From assembly GCA_027492585.1 (NCBI GenBank), contig JAPUEK010000002.1, positions 62,001 through 126,000 of the forward strand: a stretch of 64,000 nt of DNA. Direction: 5' to 3'. Made by a program: the position numbers and the translations under genes. Positions within the stretch are counted from its first letter, which is position 1, and each line of letters begins with the position of its first letter. Source of the DNA: Paracoccaceae bacterium. GTDB lineage: Bacteria; Pseudomonadota; Alphaproteobacteria; Rhodobacterales; Rhodobacteraceae. The notes below the pieces were generated by a model. It was given only the letters and a program-made list of their open reading frames with translations, did not search any database and had not been told where the DNA came from. This document shows, piece after piece, positions 1 to 7,539 of this stretch.

Positions 1-625
1 CGAGCTGATAGGGCGCGGGAAAGGCCCCGGTCGGGCAGATGTCGAGACAGGCTGTGCAGGAGCCGCAATGGCTCACCTCCGCCCGATCCTTCGGCAGATC
101 GAGCGTGGTGAAGATCGCGCCGAGGAAGAACCAGTTCCCGAGATCGCGCGACAGAAGGTTGGTGTGCTTGCCCTGCCAGCCGAGACCCGCCGCCTGTGCG
201 AGAGGTTTCTCCATCACCGGGGCCGTATCGACGAAGACCTTGATCTCCGCCCCGGTCACATCGACGATCCAGCGACCGAGCCGCTTCAGCCGCCGCTTCA
301 CGAGGTCATGGTAATCCTTGCCCTGCGCGTAGACGGAAACCGCCGCCCGGTCGCGCGCCTCCAGTACCGCAAGGGGATCGCTTTCCGGCGTATAGACCTC
401 CGCCAGCATGATGACGGAGCGTGCCTCGGGCCAGAGGGCGGCGGCATTGCCGCGCCATTCCATCCGTTCGGCCATCCAGCCCATCTGGCCATGGCGCCCC
501 TCGGCCACATAATCCGCCAGCCGCGAAGCCGTCTGCGGCGTCGCATCAGGCGCACAGATGCCGAGCCTGGAAAACCCTTCCCCAAGCGCGCGCTCTTCCA
601 GCACTTTCCGCGAAAGGCCTTTCAT
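1..625 (-). CDS. queG: Epoxyqueuosine reductase QueG (3' part cut by window edge)
   Basis: Catalyses the last step of queuosine synthesis in tRNA, reducing epoxyqueuosine to queuosine; the family uses cobalamin and two 4Fe-4S clusters in the cytoplasm. The visible 208 residues begin [18 protein letters not shown] and end just after the first ferredoxin-like cluster motif [16 protein letters not shown], which is diagnostic. The second cluster and the C-terminus lie outside the window. The start chosen is the ATG at 623-625. It lies inside the tail of a repeated intergenic element (see 618-671), so this start codon may have been supplied by the repeat. The gene follows the GST gene on the same strand with about 50 bases between them. 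Confidence 0.9.
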   Translation of the reverse strand, partial: MKGLSRKVLEERALGEGFSRLGICAPDATPQTASRLADYVAEGRHGQMGWMAERMEWRGNAAALWPEARSVIMLAEVYTPESDPLAVLEARDRAAVSVYAQGKDYHDLVKRRLKRLGRWIVDVTGAEIKVFVDTAPVMEKPLAQAAGLGWQGKHTNLLSRDLGNWFFLGAIFTTLDLPKDRAEVSHCGSCTACLDICPTGAFPAPYQL

Positions 626-671
626 GCTGGCTCAAATATCCTCGGGGGTGCGGGGGTGAAACCCCCGCTGG
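618..671 (-). repeat. Intergenic stem-loop repeat, copy D, overlapping the queG start
   Basis: Read on the minus strand, a GCGGGGG..CCCCCGC hairpin is followed by GGATATTTGAGCCAGCATGA and the queG start codon. It has the same architecture as the copies at 2225, 11656 and 14957 (hairpin, C-rich linker, GATATTTG, then ATGAAAGG). It lies between GST and queG in the sense of transcription. Confidence 0.65.
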
Positions 672-677
672 CTTCAC

Positions 678-1343
678 TCAGAAATCCAGATCGGCATAAT
701 GGGCCGGTGGCGGGAAGCCCGGCACCTGATCGGCCAGCAGCGTGCGGAAGGAGGGGCGCGATTTGATCTTCGCATACCAGTCCTTCACCGTCGCATTGCG
801 GTTCCAGTCCACGTCGGAGATGTAATCGAGGCTGGAGATATGCGCCGCCGCCGTCAGATCGGCCAGCGTCATCACATCCCCCGCCAGCCAGCGGCGCTGG
901 TCGAGCAGCCAGCCCAGATAGTCGATATGGTATTTGATCCGCCCCGCCCCGGATTTCACATTCTTCGAATCCGGATAGCCCTGCGCCATGATCTTCTTGT
1001 TGACCCGCTCATAAAGCAGCTTCGAGGTCACTTCGCTGTGGAACTTGTCGTCGAACCAGGCGCAGAGCCGGCGCACCTCATAGCGGGTGTCGGGGTCGCG
1101 CGGCATCAGCGGCGGGGCCGGCACCGCCTCTTCGAGGTATTCGCAGATCGCCTGGCTTTCGCTCAGCACCCGGTTGTCCATCCGCAGCACCGGCACCTTG
1201 CCGGCCGGATTGCGGCGCAGGAAATCGGGGGAGGGTTCCCAATACCGCTCCTCCACCAGTTCCACCTCCAGCTTCTTCTCGGCGAGCGTCAGGCGCACCT
1301 TCCGGCAGAAGGGGGAAAGCGGGAAATGGTAAAGGCGGATCAT
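678..1343 (-). CDS. Glutathione S-transferase family protein
   Basis: A 221-residue cytosolic protein with a thioredoxin-like N-terminal domain (residues 1-75) and an all-helical C-terminal domain. The N-terminus has PLSPFCRKV near residues 9-16, the cis-proline segment KVPVL (49-53) and the glutathione-binding ES pair (62-63). Length is typical of bacterial GSTs. The substrate cannot be told from sequence; the family conjugates or reduces with glutathione. It sits between mtgA and queG on the same strand, a familiar arrangement in Rhodobacteraceae, with no obvious functional link to either. Confidence 0.9.
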   Translation of the reverse strand: MIRLYHFPLSPFCRKVRLTLAEKKLEVELVEERYWEPSPDFLRRNPAGKVPVLRMDNRVLSESQAICEYLEEAVPAPPLMPRDPDTRYEVRRLCAWFDDKFHSEVTSKLLYERVNKKIMAQGYPDSKNVKSGAGRIKYHIDYLGWLLDQRRWLAGDVMTLADLTAAAHISSLDYISDVDWNRNATVKDWYAKIKSRPSFRTLLADQVPGFPPPAHYADLDF

Positions 1344-1415
1344 CTGGGTGCTTCTTCGTGGGACTTTGCCCTTCCATGCCCCGCAATCGCCCGGATTTCA
1401 ACAGGGATCGGCCCT

Positions 1416-2150
1416 TCAGTCGCGGCTGTCGAAGCATCCGGCGCGGCCATCGGCGGCAATCGTCTCGGCGCCCGACATGATCTCGCGCGTGCGCTTCTTC
1501 ACGAAGGCCGAGGGTTTGGCGGCATCGCGGCCCTTGGGGTCGGGCAAGACGGCGGCCAGACGGGCGGCCTGGGTATCGGTCAGCTTGCTTGCATCGACGC
1601 CGAAGTAATGTTGGGCGGCGGCCTGGACCCCGAAGACGCCCTCGTCGAATTCCGCGACGTTGAGATAGACCTCAAGGATGCGCTGCTTGGACCAGAACAG
1701 TTCCACCAGCGGCGTCATTCCGGCTTCCATGGCCTTGCGGAGCCAGCTCCGCCCCTGCCAGAGGAAGACATTCTTCACCACCTGCTGCGAGATGGTGGAG
1801 GCGCCGCGATTGCTGCCCTGTTCCACCGCGACGCGGATCGCGGCCATGTCGAAGCCCCAGTGCAGGCAGAAATTCGCGTCCTCCGCCGCGACGGCGGAGC
1901 GGCCCATGGCCGGGGCGATCTCGTCCCAGCCGACCCAATCCCTGGAGATGCCGCCGAGCCGCAAGCTTTCGGAAAGCTGGTAGAGGTTGATCGGCGGCGG
2001 AACGAAGCTGAAGAGCAGGATCAGGACGCCGTAAACCGCCGCGATCCCCAGAAGCCCCCGCCCGATGATGCGCCGGGTGCGGCGCAGCCACGGCTCGCGG
2101 GGCTGCGGGGCTTCGGGTTCGGACTGGGCGGTCTTGCGGGGCTTGGCCAT
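1416..2150 (-). CDS. mtgA: Monofunctional biosynthetic peptidoglycan transglycosylase MtgA
   Basis: Polymerises lipid II into glycan strands at the inner membrane. The 244-residue protein has a basic N-terminus, one membrane segment at about residues 30-49, then a glycosyltransferase family 51 domain. The catalytic EDANF motif falls at residues 90-94, followed by GASTISQQVVKN (117-128) and the RILEVYLN block (157-164). The reading frame is open further upstream, but the ATG at 2150 begins the usual short basic cytoplasmic tail (MAKPRKTAQSE) and gives the family length, so it is preferred. There is no penicillin-binding domain. Confidence 0.92.
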   Translation of the reverse strand: MAKPRKTAQSEPEAPQPREPWLRRTRRIIGRGLLGIAAVYGVLILLFSFVPPPINLYQLSESLRLGGISRDWVGWDEIAPAMGRSAVAAEDANFCLHWGFDMAAIRVAVEQGSNRGASTISQQVVKNVFLWQGRSWLRKAMEAGMTPLVELFWSKQRILEVYLNVAEFDEGVFGVQAAAQHYFGVDASKLTDTQAARLAAVLPDPKGRDAAKPSAFVKKRTREIMSGAETIAADGRAGCFDSRD

Positions 2151-2224
2151 GCCGCAGCATAGGCCCGAAGCCTGTGCCGAGGTCAAGGCGGGGGCGATAT
2201 TCGGTGCGGGGCGCCTTTCGTCGG

Positions 2225-2289
2225 GCGCCGGAGGGGTTTTGCACCCCTCCGGACCTCCCCGCAGGATATTTGAGGCAAGATGAAAGGGG
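2225..2289 (+). repeat. Intergenic stem-loop repeat, copy A
   Basis: A CCGGAGGGG..CCCCTCCGG hairpin, then CCTCCCCGCAG and GATATTTGAGGCAAGATGAA with a run of G. Almost identical base for base to the copies at 11656 (inverted) and 14957. It lies between mtgA and the RuBisCO-like gene. Confidence 0.85.
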
Positions 2290-2308
2290 AGCGGGCTTCG
2301 GAAGGGAG

Positions 2309-3427
2309 CTAAGGCTGCTCGGCGGCATCGACGGCGGCGCGCATCGCGGCGACGGCGGCGGCGATGTTCGGCGGGTCTGCCAGCAGGCTGCCGCCGAGGA
2401 GATAGACGACATCCTGCCCGTACATCCGCACCATGTCGGCGGCGCGTTCCACGCTCATCCCGCCGCCGGGACTGGGCAGCATGGCCCGGCCCGGCCCCGT
2501 CCCCCGGCAGGCGGCGGCGATCTGCGCGCATTCCTGCGCGGAGAAGCCGAAGCGCCCGCCGACATTCGGGAAGACCGAGATATCGGCGCCGGCGATCCGC
2601 TGGATCGTGCCGAAGAGGACGCCATGGTCGATGCCGGTGTCGGGTGCCAGCACATAGGGGCCGAGAAAGGCCGGATGGGTCATCACCGGCAGATCGAGGG
2701 AGGCATCCCGCGCGATCCTTTGCACCATGCCGAAGCCGAAGAGCCCCGGCATCACCAGAATCCCCCCCGCCCCGGCATCGCGGGCAAAGCGCAGATTGGC
2801 CTCGATCTCCTCCGCCGGTCCGGAGAGGTTCGGGAAGTAGAGCGCGCTGCGCCCTTCCTCGGCATTGGTCTTGGCGACGGCGGCGGCCACCGCCTCCACC
2901 CGCGCGCGGAAGGGGGCGGTGGGCTGGCCGGCAAGGCCGTGGTCTTCCTTGACGATATCCGCCCCGCCACGCACGCAGTCTGCGGCCAGAGCGGCAAAGG
3001 CCGCGACCGGCTGGCCCATCGGCTTCAGCACCGGGGCGATCAGGCCGCCCCTTGGCCGGTCGGCCCTTGCGCGGATGCCCCCGATGCCGAAGCGCGGGCC
3101 GGGCAGGCGCGCTTCCATCGTCGCCCCCGGCTCGATCCCGGTCACGCGGATGCCCTGCTGGATGGAGGAATTGCCGAAGACCACGTTGAGGAACTGGGTC
3201 ATCTCCGTCCCGGCGCTGTCGGGCGAATAGGAGATCCGGGCCTGAAAGACCCCCTCGGCGAGTTGGCCGATCTCCTCGATGCGTCCGACGATCTCCTCGG
3301 CGACATAGCCTGCGGGAACCACGGCGCGCGGGATTTCCACCGTCTGCTCCAGTGCGATGCCCTCGGCGCGGGCAAGCGCCTCGGCCCGGTTTGCCGCCCG
3401 CACCCGGTAGGTGACGGTGAACCGCAT
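2309..3427 (-). CDS. RuBisCO-like protein (form IV large-subunit homologue)
   Basis: A 372-residue protein with a small N-terminal alpha/beta domain and a TIM barrel related to the RuBisCO large subunit. The metal-site stretch reads GGADIVKEDHG: Lys160 matches the carbamylated lysine and Asp162 a metal ligand, but the adjacent glutamate of true RuBisCO is His163. In the LKPMG loop Lys135 matches catalytic Lys175, while the second loop lysine is missing. Carboxylase activity is therefore not expected. Known RuBisCO-like proteins act in methionine salvage (enolase, isomerase) or in apionate catabolism (3-oxo-isoapionate-4-phosphate decarboxylase); which type this is cannot be decided here. Its ATG overlaps the stop of the transketolase C-subunit. 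It is the last gene of a minus-strand operon with the transketolase and sugar ABC genes. Confidence 0.88.
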   Translation of the reverse strand: MRFTVTYRVRAANRAEALARAEGIALEQTVEIPRAVVPAGYVAEEIVGRIEEIGQLAEGVFQARISYSPDSAGTEMTQFLNVVFGNSSIQQGIRVTGIEPGATMEARLPGPRFGIGGIRARADRPRGGLIAPVLKPMGQPVAAFAALAADCVRGGADIVKEDHGLAGQPTAPFRARVEAVAAAVAKTNAEEGRSALYFPNLSGPAEEIEANLRFARDAGAGGILVMPGLFGFGMVQRIARDASLDLPVMTHPAFLGPYVLAPDTGIDHGVLFGTIQRIAGADISVFPNVGGRFGFSAQECAQIAAACRGTGPGRAMLPSPGGGMSVERAADMVRMYGQDVVYLLGGSLLADPPNIAAAVAAMRAAVDAAEQP

Positions 3428-4428
3428 CAGAGCGCCTCTGCCTTCACGGCGGAATGGACCGCCTCCACCCGCACCGCCCCGAGCGCGTCCTCGTTGATGC
3501 CGGTCTGCTGGCCGGTCAGCCCTTCGACCGCGCGGACGAGCGACAGCGCATCCATGCCGTAATAGCGCATGAGATAGGGCCGCGAGCCGCCATGGGCATA
3601 GGTATCCTGCAATCCGAGCCGGATCAGGCGGCGGGCGAGACCCGCTTCCGCCAGAGCCTCGGCCACCATGGAGCCGATGCCGCCCACCACGAGATGGTTT
3701 TCAAGCGTGATGACGCCGTGTTTCACCGCCTCGGCATGGGCGACGATCTGCGCGGCGTCGAAGGGTTTCAGCGTGTTCAGATGCAGATGGCGCACCGAGA
3801 CCCCGGCGCGGTCGAGCGCCCCGCGCGCCCGGATCGCCTCTTCGGTGGTGATGCCGGCGGTGATGACCAGCACGTCGGTCCCCTCGGCCAGCACCCGCAT
3901 CCGGCCGATCTCCAGCGGGGTATCGAAGAGCCGCGGCACCGATCCGCGCAGGATCCGGCAATAGACCGGGCCATCAACGGAATCCGCCGCCGCGACGATG
4001 CTTTCCACCTCCGTCGCATCGCCCGCTTCCAGCACGGTCATGTTGGGGATGGTCCGCATGACCGAGATATCCTCGATCGCCTGATGGGTCATGCCGCCGG
4101 GCGTGGTCACGCCGGGCAGGAAGCCCATCAGCCGCACCTGCCGGCGCGGATAGGCGATGGAGGCCATGAGCTGGTCATAGGGCCTGCGGTAAAGGAACAC
4201 GCCGAAGGAATGGAGGAAGGGCCGGAACCCCGCCAGACCCAGCCCGCCGGCGAAGGAAAGCATGTTCTGCTCCGCCATGCCGAGGCTCAGGAACTGGTCC
4301 GGGTGGCGGTCGCGGAAGCCGTCCACCTCGCAGGAGGAGGTGAGATCGGCGGACAGGCACAGCACCTCGGGGTGCTGCACGGCATAGGCCTCGAAAGCCC
4401 TGGCATAGGGGCGGTTCACCATTTCCAT
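3427..4428 (-). CDS. Transketolase, C-terminal subunit (Pyr and C-terminal domains)
   Basis: The second half of a split transketolase. Residues 1-170 form the pyrimidine-binding domain with the catalytic glutamate in GMAEQNML (about residues 50-57), and the rest is the C-terminal domain. Works as a heteromer with the N-terminal subunit encoded just upstream; the stop and start codons are separated by one base. Transketolases move two-carbon ketol units between sugar phosphates using thiamine diphosphate. Split forms are known in specialised routes such as apulose-4-phosphate cleavage. Here the neighbours are a RuBisCO-like protein and a sugar transporter, so a dedicated catabolic role is more likely than the general pentose phosphate pathway. 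Confidence 0.9.
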   Translation of the reverse strand: MEMVNRPYARAFEAYAVQHPEVLCLSADLTSSCEVDGFRDRHPDQFLSLGMAEQNMLSFAGGLGLAGFRPFLHSFGVFLYRRPYDQLMASIAYPRRQVRLMGFLPGVTTPGGMTHQAIEDISVMRTIPNMTVLEAGDATEVESIVAAADSVDGPVYCRILRGSVPRLFDTPLEIGRMRVLAEGTDVLVITAGITTEEAIRARGALDRAGVSVRHLHLNTLKPFDAAQIVAHAEAVKHGVITLENHLVVGGIGSMVAEALAEAGLARRLIRLGLQDTYAHGGSRPYLMRYYGMDALSLVRAVEGLTGQQTGINEDALGAVRVEAVHSAVKAEAL

Positions 4429-4429
4429 G

Positions 4430-5359
4430 TCAGTGGCCTTTCAGGTCAACGGGGGCGATGCCCAGTTCGGCGGCGATTGCGACGTTCATTTCCGCCCGTT
4501 CCTCATCGGATTTGAAGCGGACGTAATGCAGCCGCGGGAAGCGCCGCATCAGGAAGTCCATCCCCTGCGTCGGGCTGGAATGGGCCAGAACGATCAGCGG
4601 GCGGCCTTCGTGCGGGGTGGCCTTGGCCTGCCGCAGCGCGCTCAGGTCATGGGCGTCGACCTCTGCCACCACGGCGCCGAAGTTGCGGAACTTGGCGGCG
4701 ATGTCGCCCACGGTCATGACAGAATCCATGGCGCCGTCGCATTGCTGGCGGTTCACATCCATCAGCGCCCAGAGGTTGTCGATGCCGTGATGGGCGGCGG
4801 CCTGTACGGCCTCCCAGGTCTGGCCCTCCTGCACCTCGCCGTCGGACATGTAGACGCAGACCTCGCCCGTCTCGCCCCGGCGCTTGCGCCCCCAGGCGAG
4901 CCCCGCCCCGGTCGACAGCCCGATGCCGAGCGTGCCGTTATGCACCTCCATCCCCGGAGAATGTTCGGCCCCGATCATCTCGACCGAGGAGCCGTCCTGA
5001 TTGAACATCTCCAGCCCCTCGGGCGCCATGCGGCCGACTTCGATCAGGCAGGCATAGGCGACGAGCGCGTAATGGGCGGGCGCGATGAACAGCCGGTCAT
5101 GCACGGCATCGAAGGGGCCGTTGTAGCCTGCGCCGGTGCGATAATCCGTATTGCCTGCCGAAGGCACGCCCCCGAAGGGCGGCGGGATCAGCGGCATGGT
5201 CGAAGGGCCGAGGTTCAGCGCCTCGTTATAAAGAAAGGCGAGCTGCTCGGCGGCGGAACAGGCCTGGCTCAGATAGCCGCCGTTGTTCCGCATGGAATGT
5301 TCGAAGACGCGGCAGCGGATGCCATGGGCAACATCCTCGGTGGCACGGGAGTTTCGCAA
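4430..5359 (-). CDS. Transketolase, N-terminal thiamine-diphosphate-binding subunit
   Basis: About 309 residues corresponding to the PP domain of transketolase. The thiamine diphosphate motif is visible as SDGEVQEGQTWEA followed about 25 residues later by DVNRQQ. A TTG start at 5357-5359 is preferred because AAGGA lies seven bases upstream and translation then begins close to the conserved region (RATEDVAHGIRCRVFEHS). Starting at the ATG at 5476 would add a proline-rich, unconserved tail overlapping the upstream gene. The partner subunit follows directly. The gene lies 92 bases after the periplasmic binding protein, across a strong hairpin. Confidence 0.85.
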   Translation of the reverse strand: MRNSRATEDVAHGIRCRVFEHSMRNNGGYLSQACSAAEQLAFLYNEALNLGPSTMPLIPPPFGGVPSAGNTDYRTGAGYNGPFDAVHDRLFIAPAHYALVAYACLIEVGRMAPEGLEMFNQDGSSVEMIGAEHSPGMEVHNGTLGIGLSTGAGLAWGRKRRGETGEVCVYMSDGEVQEGQTWEAVQAAAHHGIDNLWALMDVNRQQCDGAMDSVMTVGDIAAKFRNFGAVVAEVDAHDLSALRQAKATPHEGRPLIVLAHSSPTQGMDFLMRRFPRLHYVRFKSDEERAEMNVAIAAELGIAPVDLKGH

Positions 5360-5407
5360 GGGCGCATCCTTTCTGGGGTCGGACAGGCGTGGGGCCGGAA
5401 CAGGATC

Positions 5408-5430
5408 GGGGGGCGGATCGCCCGCCCCCC
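5408..5430 (-). promoter_or_regulatory. Intercistronic hairpin between binding protein and transketolase genes
   Basis: A perfect 9-base stem (GGGGGGCGG / CCGCCCCCC) with a 5-base loop and no U-tract after it. Such hairpins behind binding-protein genes commonly stabilise the upstream message or partly stop transcription, so the binding protein is made in excess over downstream enzymes. Confidence 0.6.
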
Positions 5431-5451
5431 GGAAGATCGGTATCGCCGTGA

Positions 5452-6489
5452 TCAGCGGGCGGGCAGGGCCATCCACGGGCTGACCGAAACATCGGCATGG
5501 ACGAAGGCGGGCAGCTTGGCGCCCAGCTCTTCCATGTTGGAGATGTTCAGCTCGTTCAACTGCGCCTGGGTGATCAGGGTCGGCGGCACGATGACGCTCG
5601 CGCCCACCGTCTCGCCGGCCAGAAGCTGCGCGAGGGTGCGGACCGAAACCTCGCCCACCACGGCGGGGTTGGTCGCGGCGGTGGCCTTCCAGGACGAGCC
5701 CGGCTCGCGCATCAGCGCGATGTCGGCGGTCGAGATGTCGGCGGAATAGATCGCCACATCGGCCGACATGCCGGCTTCGTCCACGGCGATCTTCACGCCC
5801 TTGGCGAATTCGTCATAGGGGGCGAAGACCACCTGGATGTCCGGGTTGGCCGACAGGACCGATCGCGCCTGGTTGGCGACCGAGTTGGCGATCGGGTTGT
5901 CCATCGTGCCGAACATCGCCTTTTCGGTGATGCCCGGATATTTGGCCTTGAACTCTTTCCAGGTCTCGTCGCGGCGGTCGAGCGGCGCGATCCCCGGCAC
6001 ATAGACATAGCCGGCGGTCCAGGTCTCGCCCTGATCCTTGATCGCCTGCTCAAGGGCAAGGCGGGCAAGGTCGCGGTCGGATTGCTCGACCTGCGGGATG
6101 GCCGGGTTCTCGACGTTCACGTCGAAGGCGACGACCTTGATCCCGGCCGCCACGGCGCGCTGCGCCGCATCCTTCATGGATTCGGTCAGACCGTGCTGGA
6201 TGATGATGCCCTGCACGCCAAGTGCGATGGCCTGATCGACCATATCGGCCTGAAGCGCCGCATCCTGCCGCGAATCGAAGACCTGAAGGTCGACACCAAG
6301 CGCCGCCGCCTGCTTTTCCACGCCCGAAAGATAGGCCTGGAAGAAGTCGCCGGTGGACAGATAGCGCACGAGCGCGATCTTCACCTTGCCGGGATTGTCG
6401 AAGGGCGCGGGCGCACCCTCGGCCAGAGCCATGCCGGGCAGAAGGGCGATACCGCCCATCAGGCTCACGAAAATCCGTCTCGAAATCAT
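5452..6489 (-). CDS. Periplasmic sugar-binding protein of an ABC transporter (ribose/RbsB type)
   Basis: A 345-residue periplasmic-binding-protein type I. The start is the ATG at 6489, five bases after GAGGGAGG, giving MISRRIFVSLMGGIALLPG, a signal peptide cleaved near ALAEG. The mature part begins with KVKIALVRYLSTGDFFQAY and has the two alternating lobes of the ribose/xylose family. It captures a sugar and delivers it to the permease and ATPase encoded just upstream. Ligand identity is not readable from sequence; downstream kinase and isomerase genes suggest a pentose or 5-modified pentose. Confidence 0.88.
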   Translation of the reverse strand: MISRRIFVSLMGGIALLPGMALAEGAPAPFDNPGKVKIALVRYLSTGDFFQAYLSGVEKQAAALGVDLQVFDSRQDAALQADMVDQAIALGVQGIIIQHGLTESMKDAAQRAVAAGIKVVAFDVNVENPAIPQVEQSDRDLARLALEQAIKDQGETWTAGYVYVPGIAPLDRRDETWKEFKAKYPGITEKAMFGTMDNPIANSVANQARSVLSANPDIQVVFAPYDEFAKGVKIAVDEAGMSADVAIYSADISTADIALMREPGSSWKATAATNPAVVGEVSVRTLAQLLAGETVGASVIVPPTLITQAQLNELNISNMEELGAKLPAFVHADVSVSPWMALPAR

Positions 6490-6522
6490 GGGTTCCTCCC
6501 TCATGTGTCAGTCAGTCCGTCG

Positions 6523-7539
6523 TCAGGTCCGCCCCCGGCCATTGCGGCCGGAGAGGGCGAAGGTGAATACCAGAGCCACCACGAGCACGGCGCCCTTGAT
6601 GAAATCCTGGGTGTAATAGGGGGCGTTGAGCATGGTCAGACCCTGCAGCAGGATCCCCACGAAGAGCGCGCCGATGGCGGTGCCGAAGGCATTGGGCTTG
6701 GCCGCGCCAAGGACGGCAAAGCCGATCAGCGCCGCGGCCACCGCATCAAGCAGCAGGTTGTTGCCCGAGGCCACATCGCCGCGCCCGAGCCGCGCCGCCA
6801 GCAGGATGCCGCCGAAAGAGGCCAGCGTGCCGGAGATCACATAGGCCAGCACCCGGTAGCCGTTGACGTTGATCCCCGCGAGCGAGGCCGCCTTGGCGTT
6901 GGAACCGATGGCATACATGACCCGCCCGTGGCGGGTCAGTTCCAGAAAGCCCCAGACCAGCAGGGCGATCACGATCAGGAAGACCACCGACAGCGGCACC
7001 AGATCCTCAAGGATGAAATCCAGCCGGTAACGGCCCAGCATCAGGAACCCTTCGGAGAAGGTCCCGGTCGCCGTCCCGCCGCCCGGCAGCGACATGCCGG
7101 TGGAGATGGAATTTCCTTCCGTCGGGATGCGCTGCAAGCCCATCAGAAGGAACATCATCCCAAGCGTGGCCAGAAGATCCGGCACTTTCATCTTCACGAT
7201 CAGAAGCCCGTTGATCAGCCCGACCAAGGCTCCCATGGCAAGGCACAGAAGCACCGCCTCCACCGCGCCGAGATCCCAGATCACCATCGCATAGGCCGAC
7301 AGCATCAGCGCCGAGGTGGCCACCGCCCCGATCGACAGGTCGAACCCGCCCACCACCAGCGTTGCCGTCACCCCAAGCGCCAGAATCCCGGTGATCGCCA
7401 CCGATTGCAGGATGAAAACCCCGCTGCGCGCCGACAGGAAGGCCGGCTGCGCGACCGAAAAGCCGATGACCAGCCCCAGCATCAGCAGCAGAAAGCCGTA
7501 GCGGATGGCGAAGTCGGTCAGATTGAAATCTTTTTTCAT
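6523..7539 (-). CDS. Sugar ABC transporter permease (RbsC type)
   Basis: A 338-residue inner-membrane protein with about nine to ten hydrophobic segments and the RbsC-family block VVGGFDLSIGAV near residues 62-73. The C-terminal half carries the conserved GSNAKAASLAGINV loop that contacts the ATPase. It forms the channel as a homodimer. The start overlaps the stop of the ATPase gene by four bases (ATGA), so the two are translationally coupled. The binding protein follows 33 bases downstream. Confidence 0.9.
   Translation of the reverse strand: MKKDFNLTDFAIRYGFLLLMLGLVIGFSVAQPAFLSARSGVFILQSVAITGILALGVTATLVVGGFDLSIGAVATSALMLSAYAMVIWDLGAVEAVLLCLAMGALVGLINGLLIVKMKVPDLLATLGMMFLLMGLQRIPTEGNSISTGMSLPGGGTATGTFSEGFLMLGRYRLDFILEDLVPLSVVFLIVIALLVWGFLELTRHGRVMYAIGSNAKAASLAGINVNGYRVLAYVISGTLASFGGILLAARLGRGDVASGNNLLLDAVAAALIGFAVLGAAKPNAFGTAIGALFVGILLQGLTMLNAPYYTQDFIKGAVLVVALVFTFALSGRNGRGRT

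Noticed and set aside
2309-3427. Functional RuBisCO and a Calvin cycle locus
   Set aside because: The metal-site glutamate is replaced by His163, one loop lysine is missing, the protein is about 100 residues shorter than a RuBisCO large subunit, and no small subunit or phosphoribulokinase is nearby.
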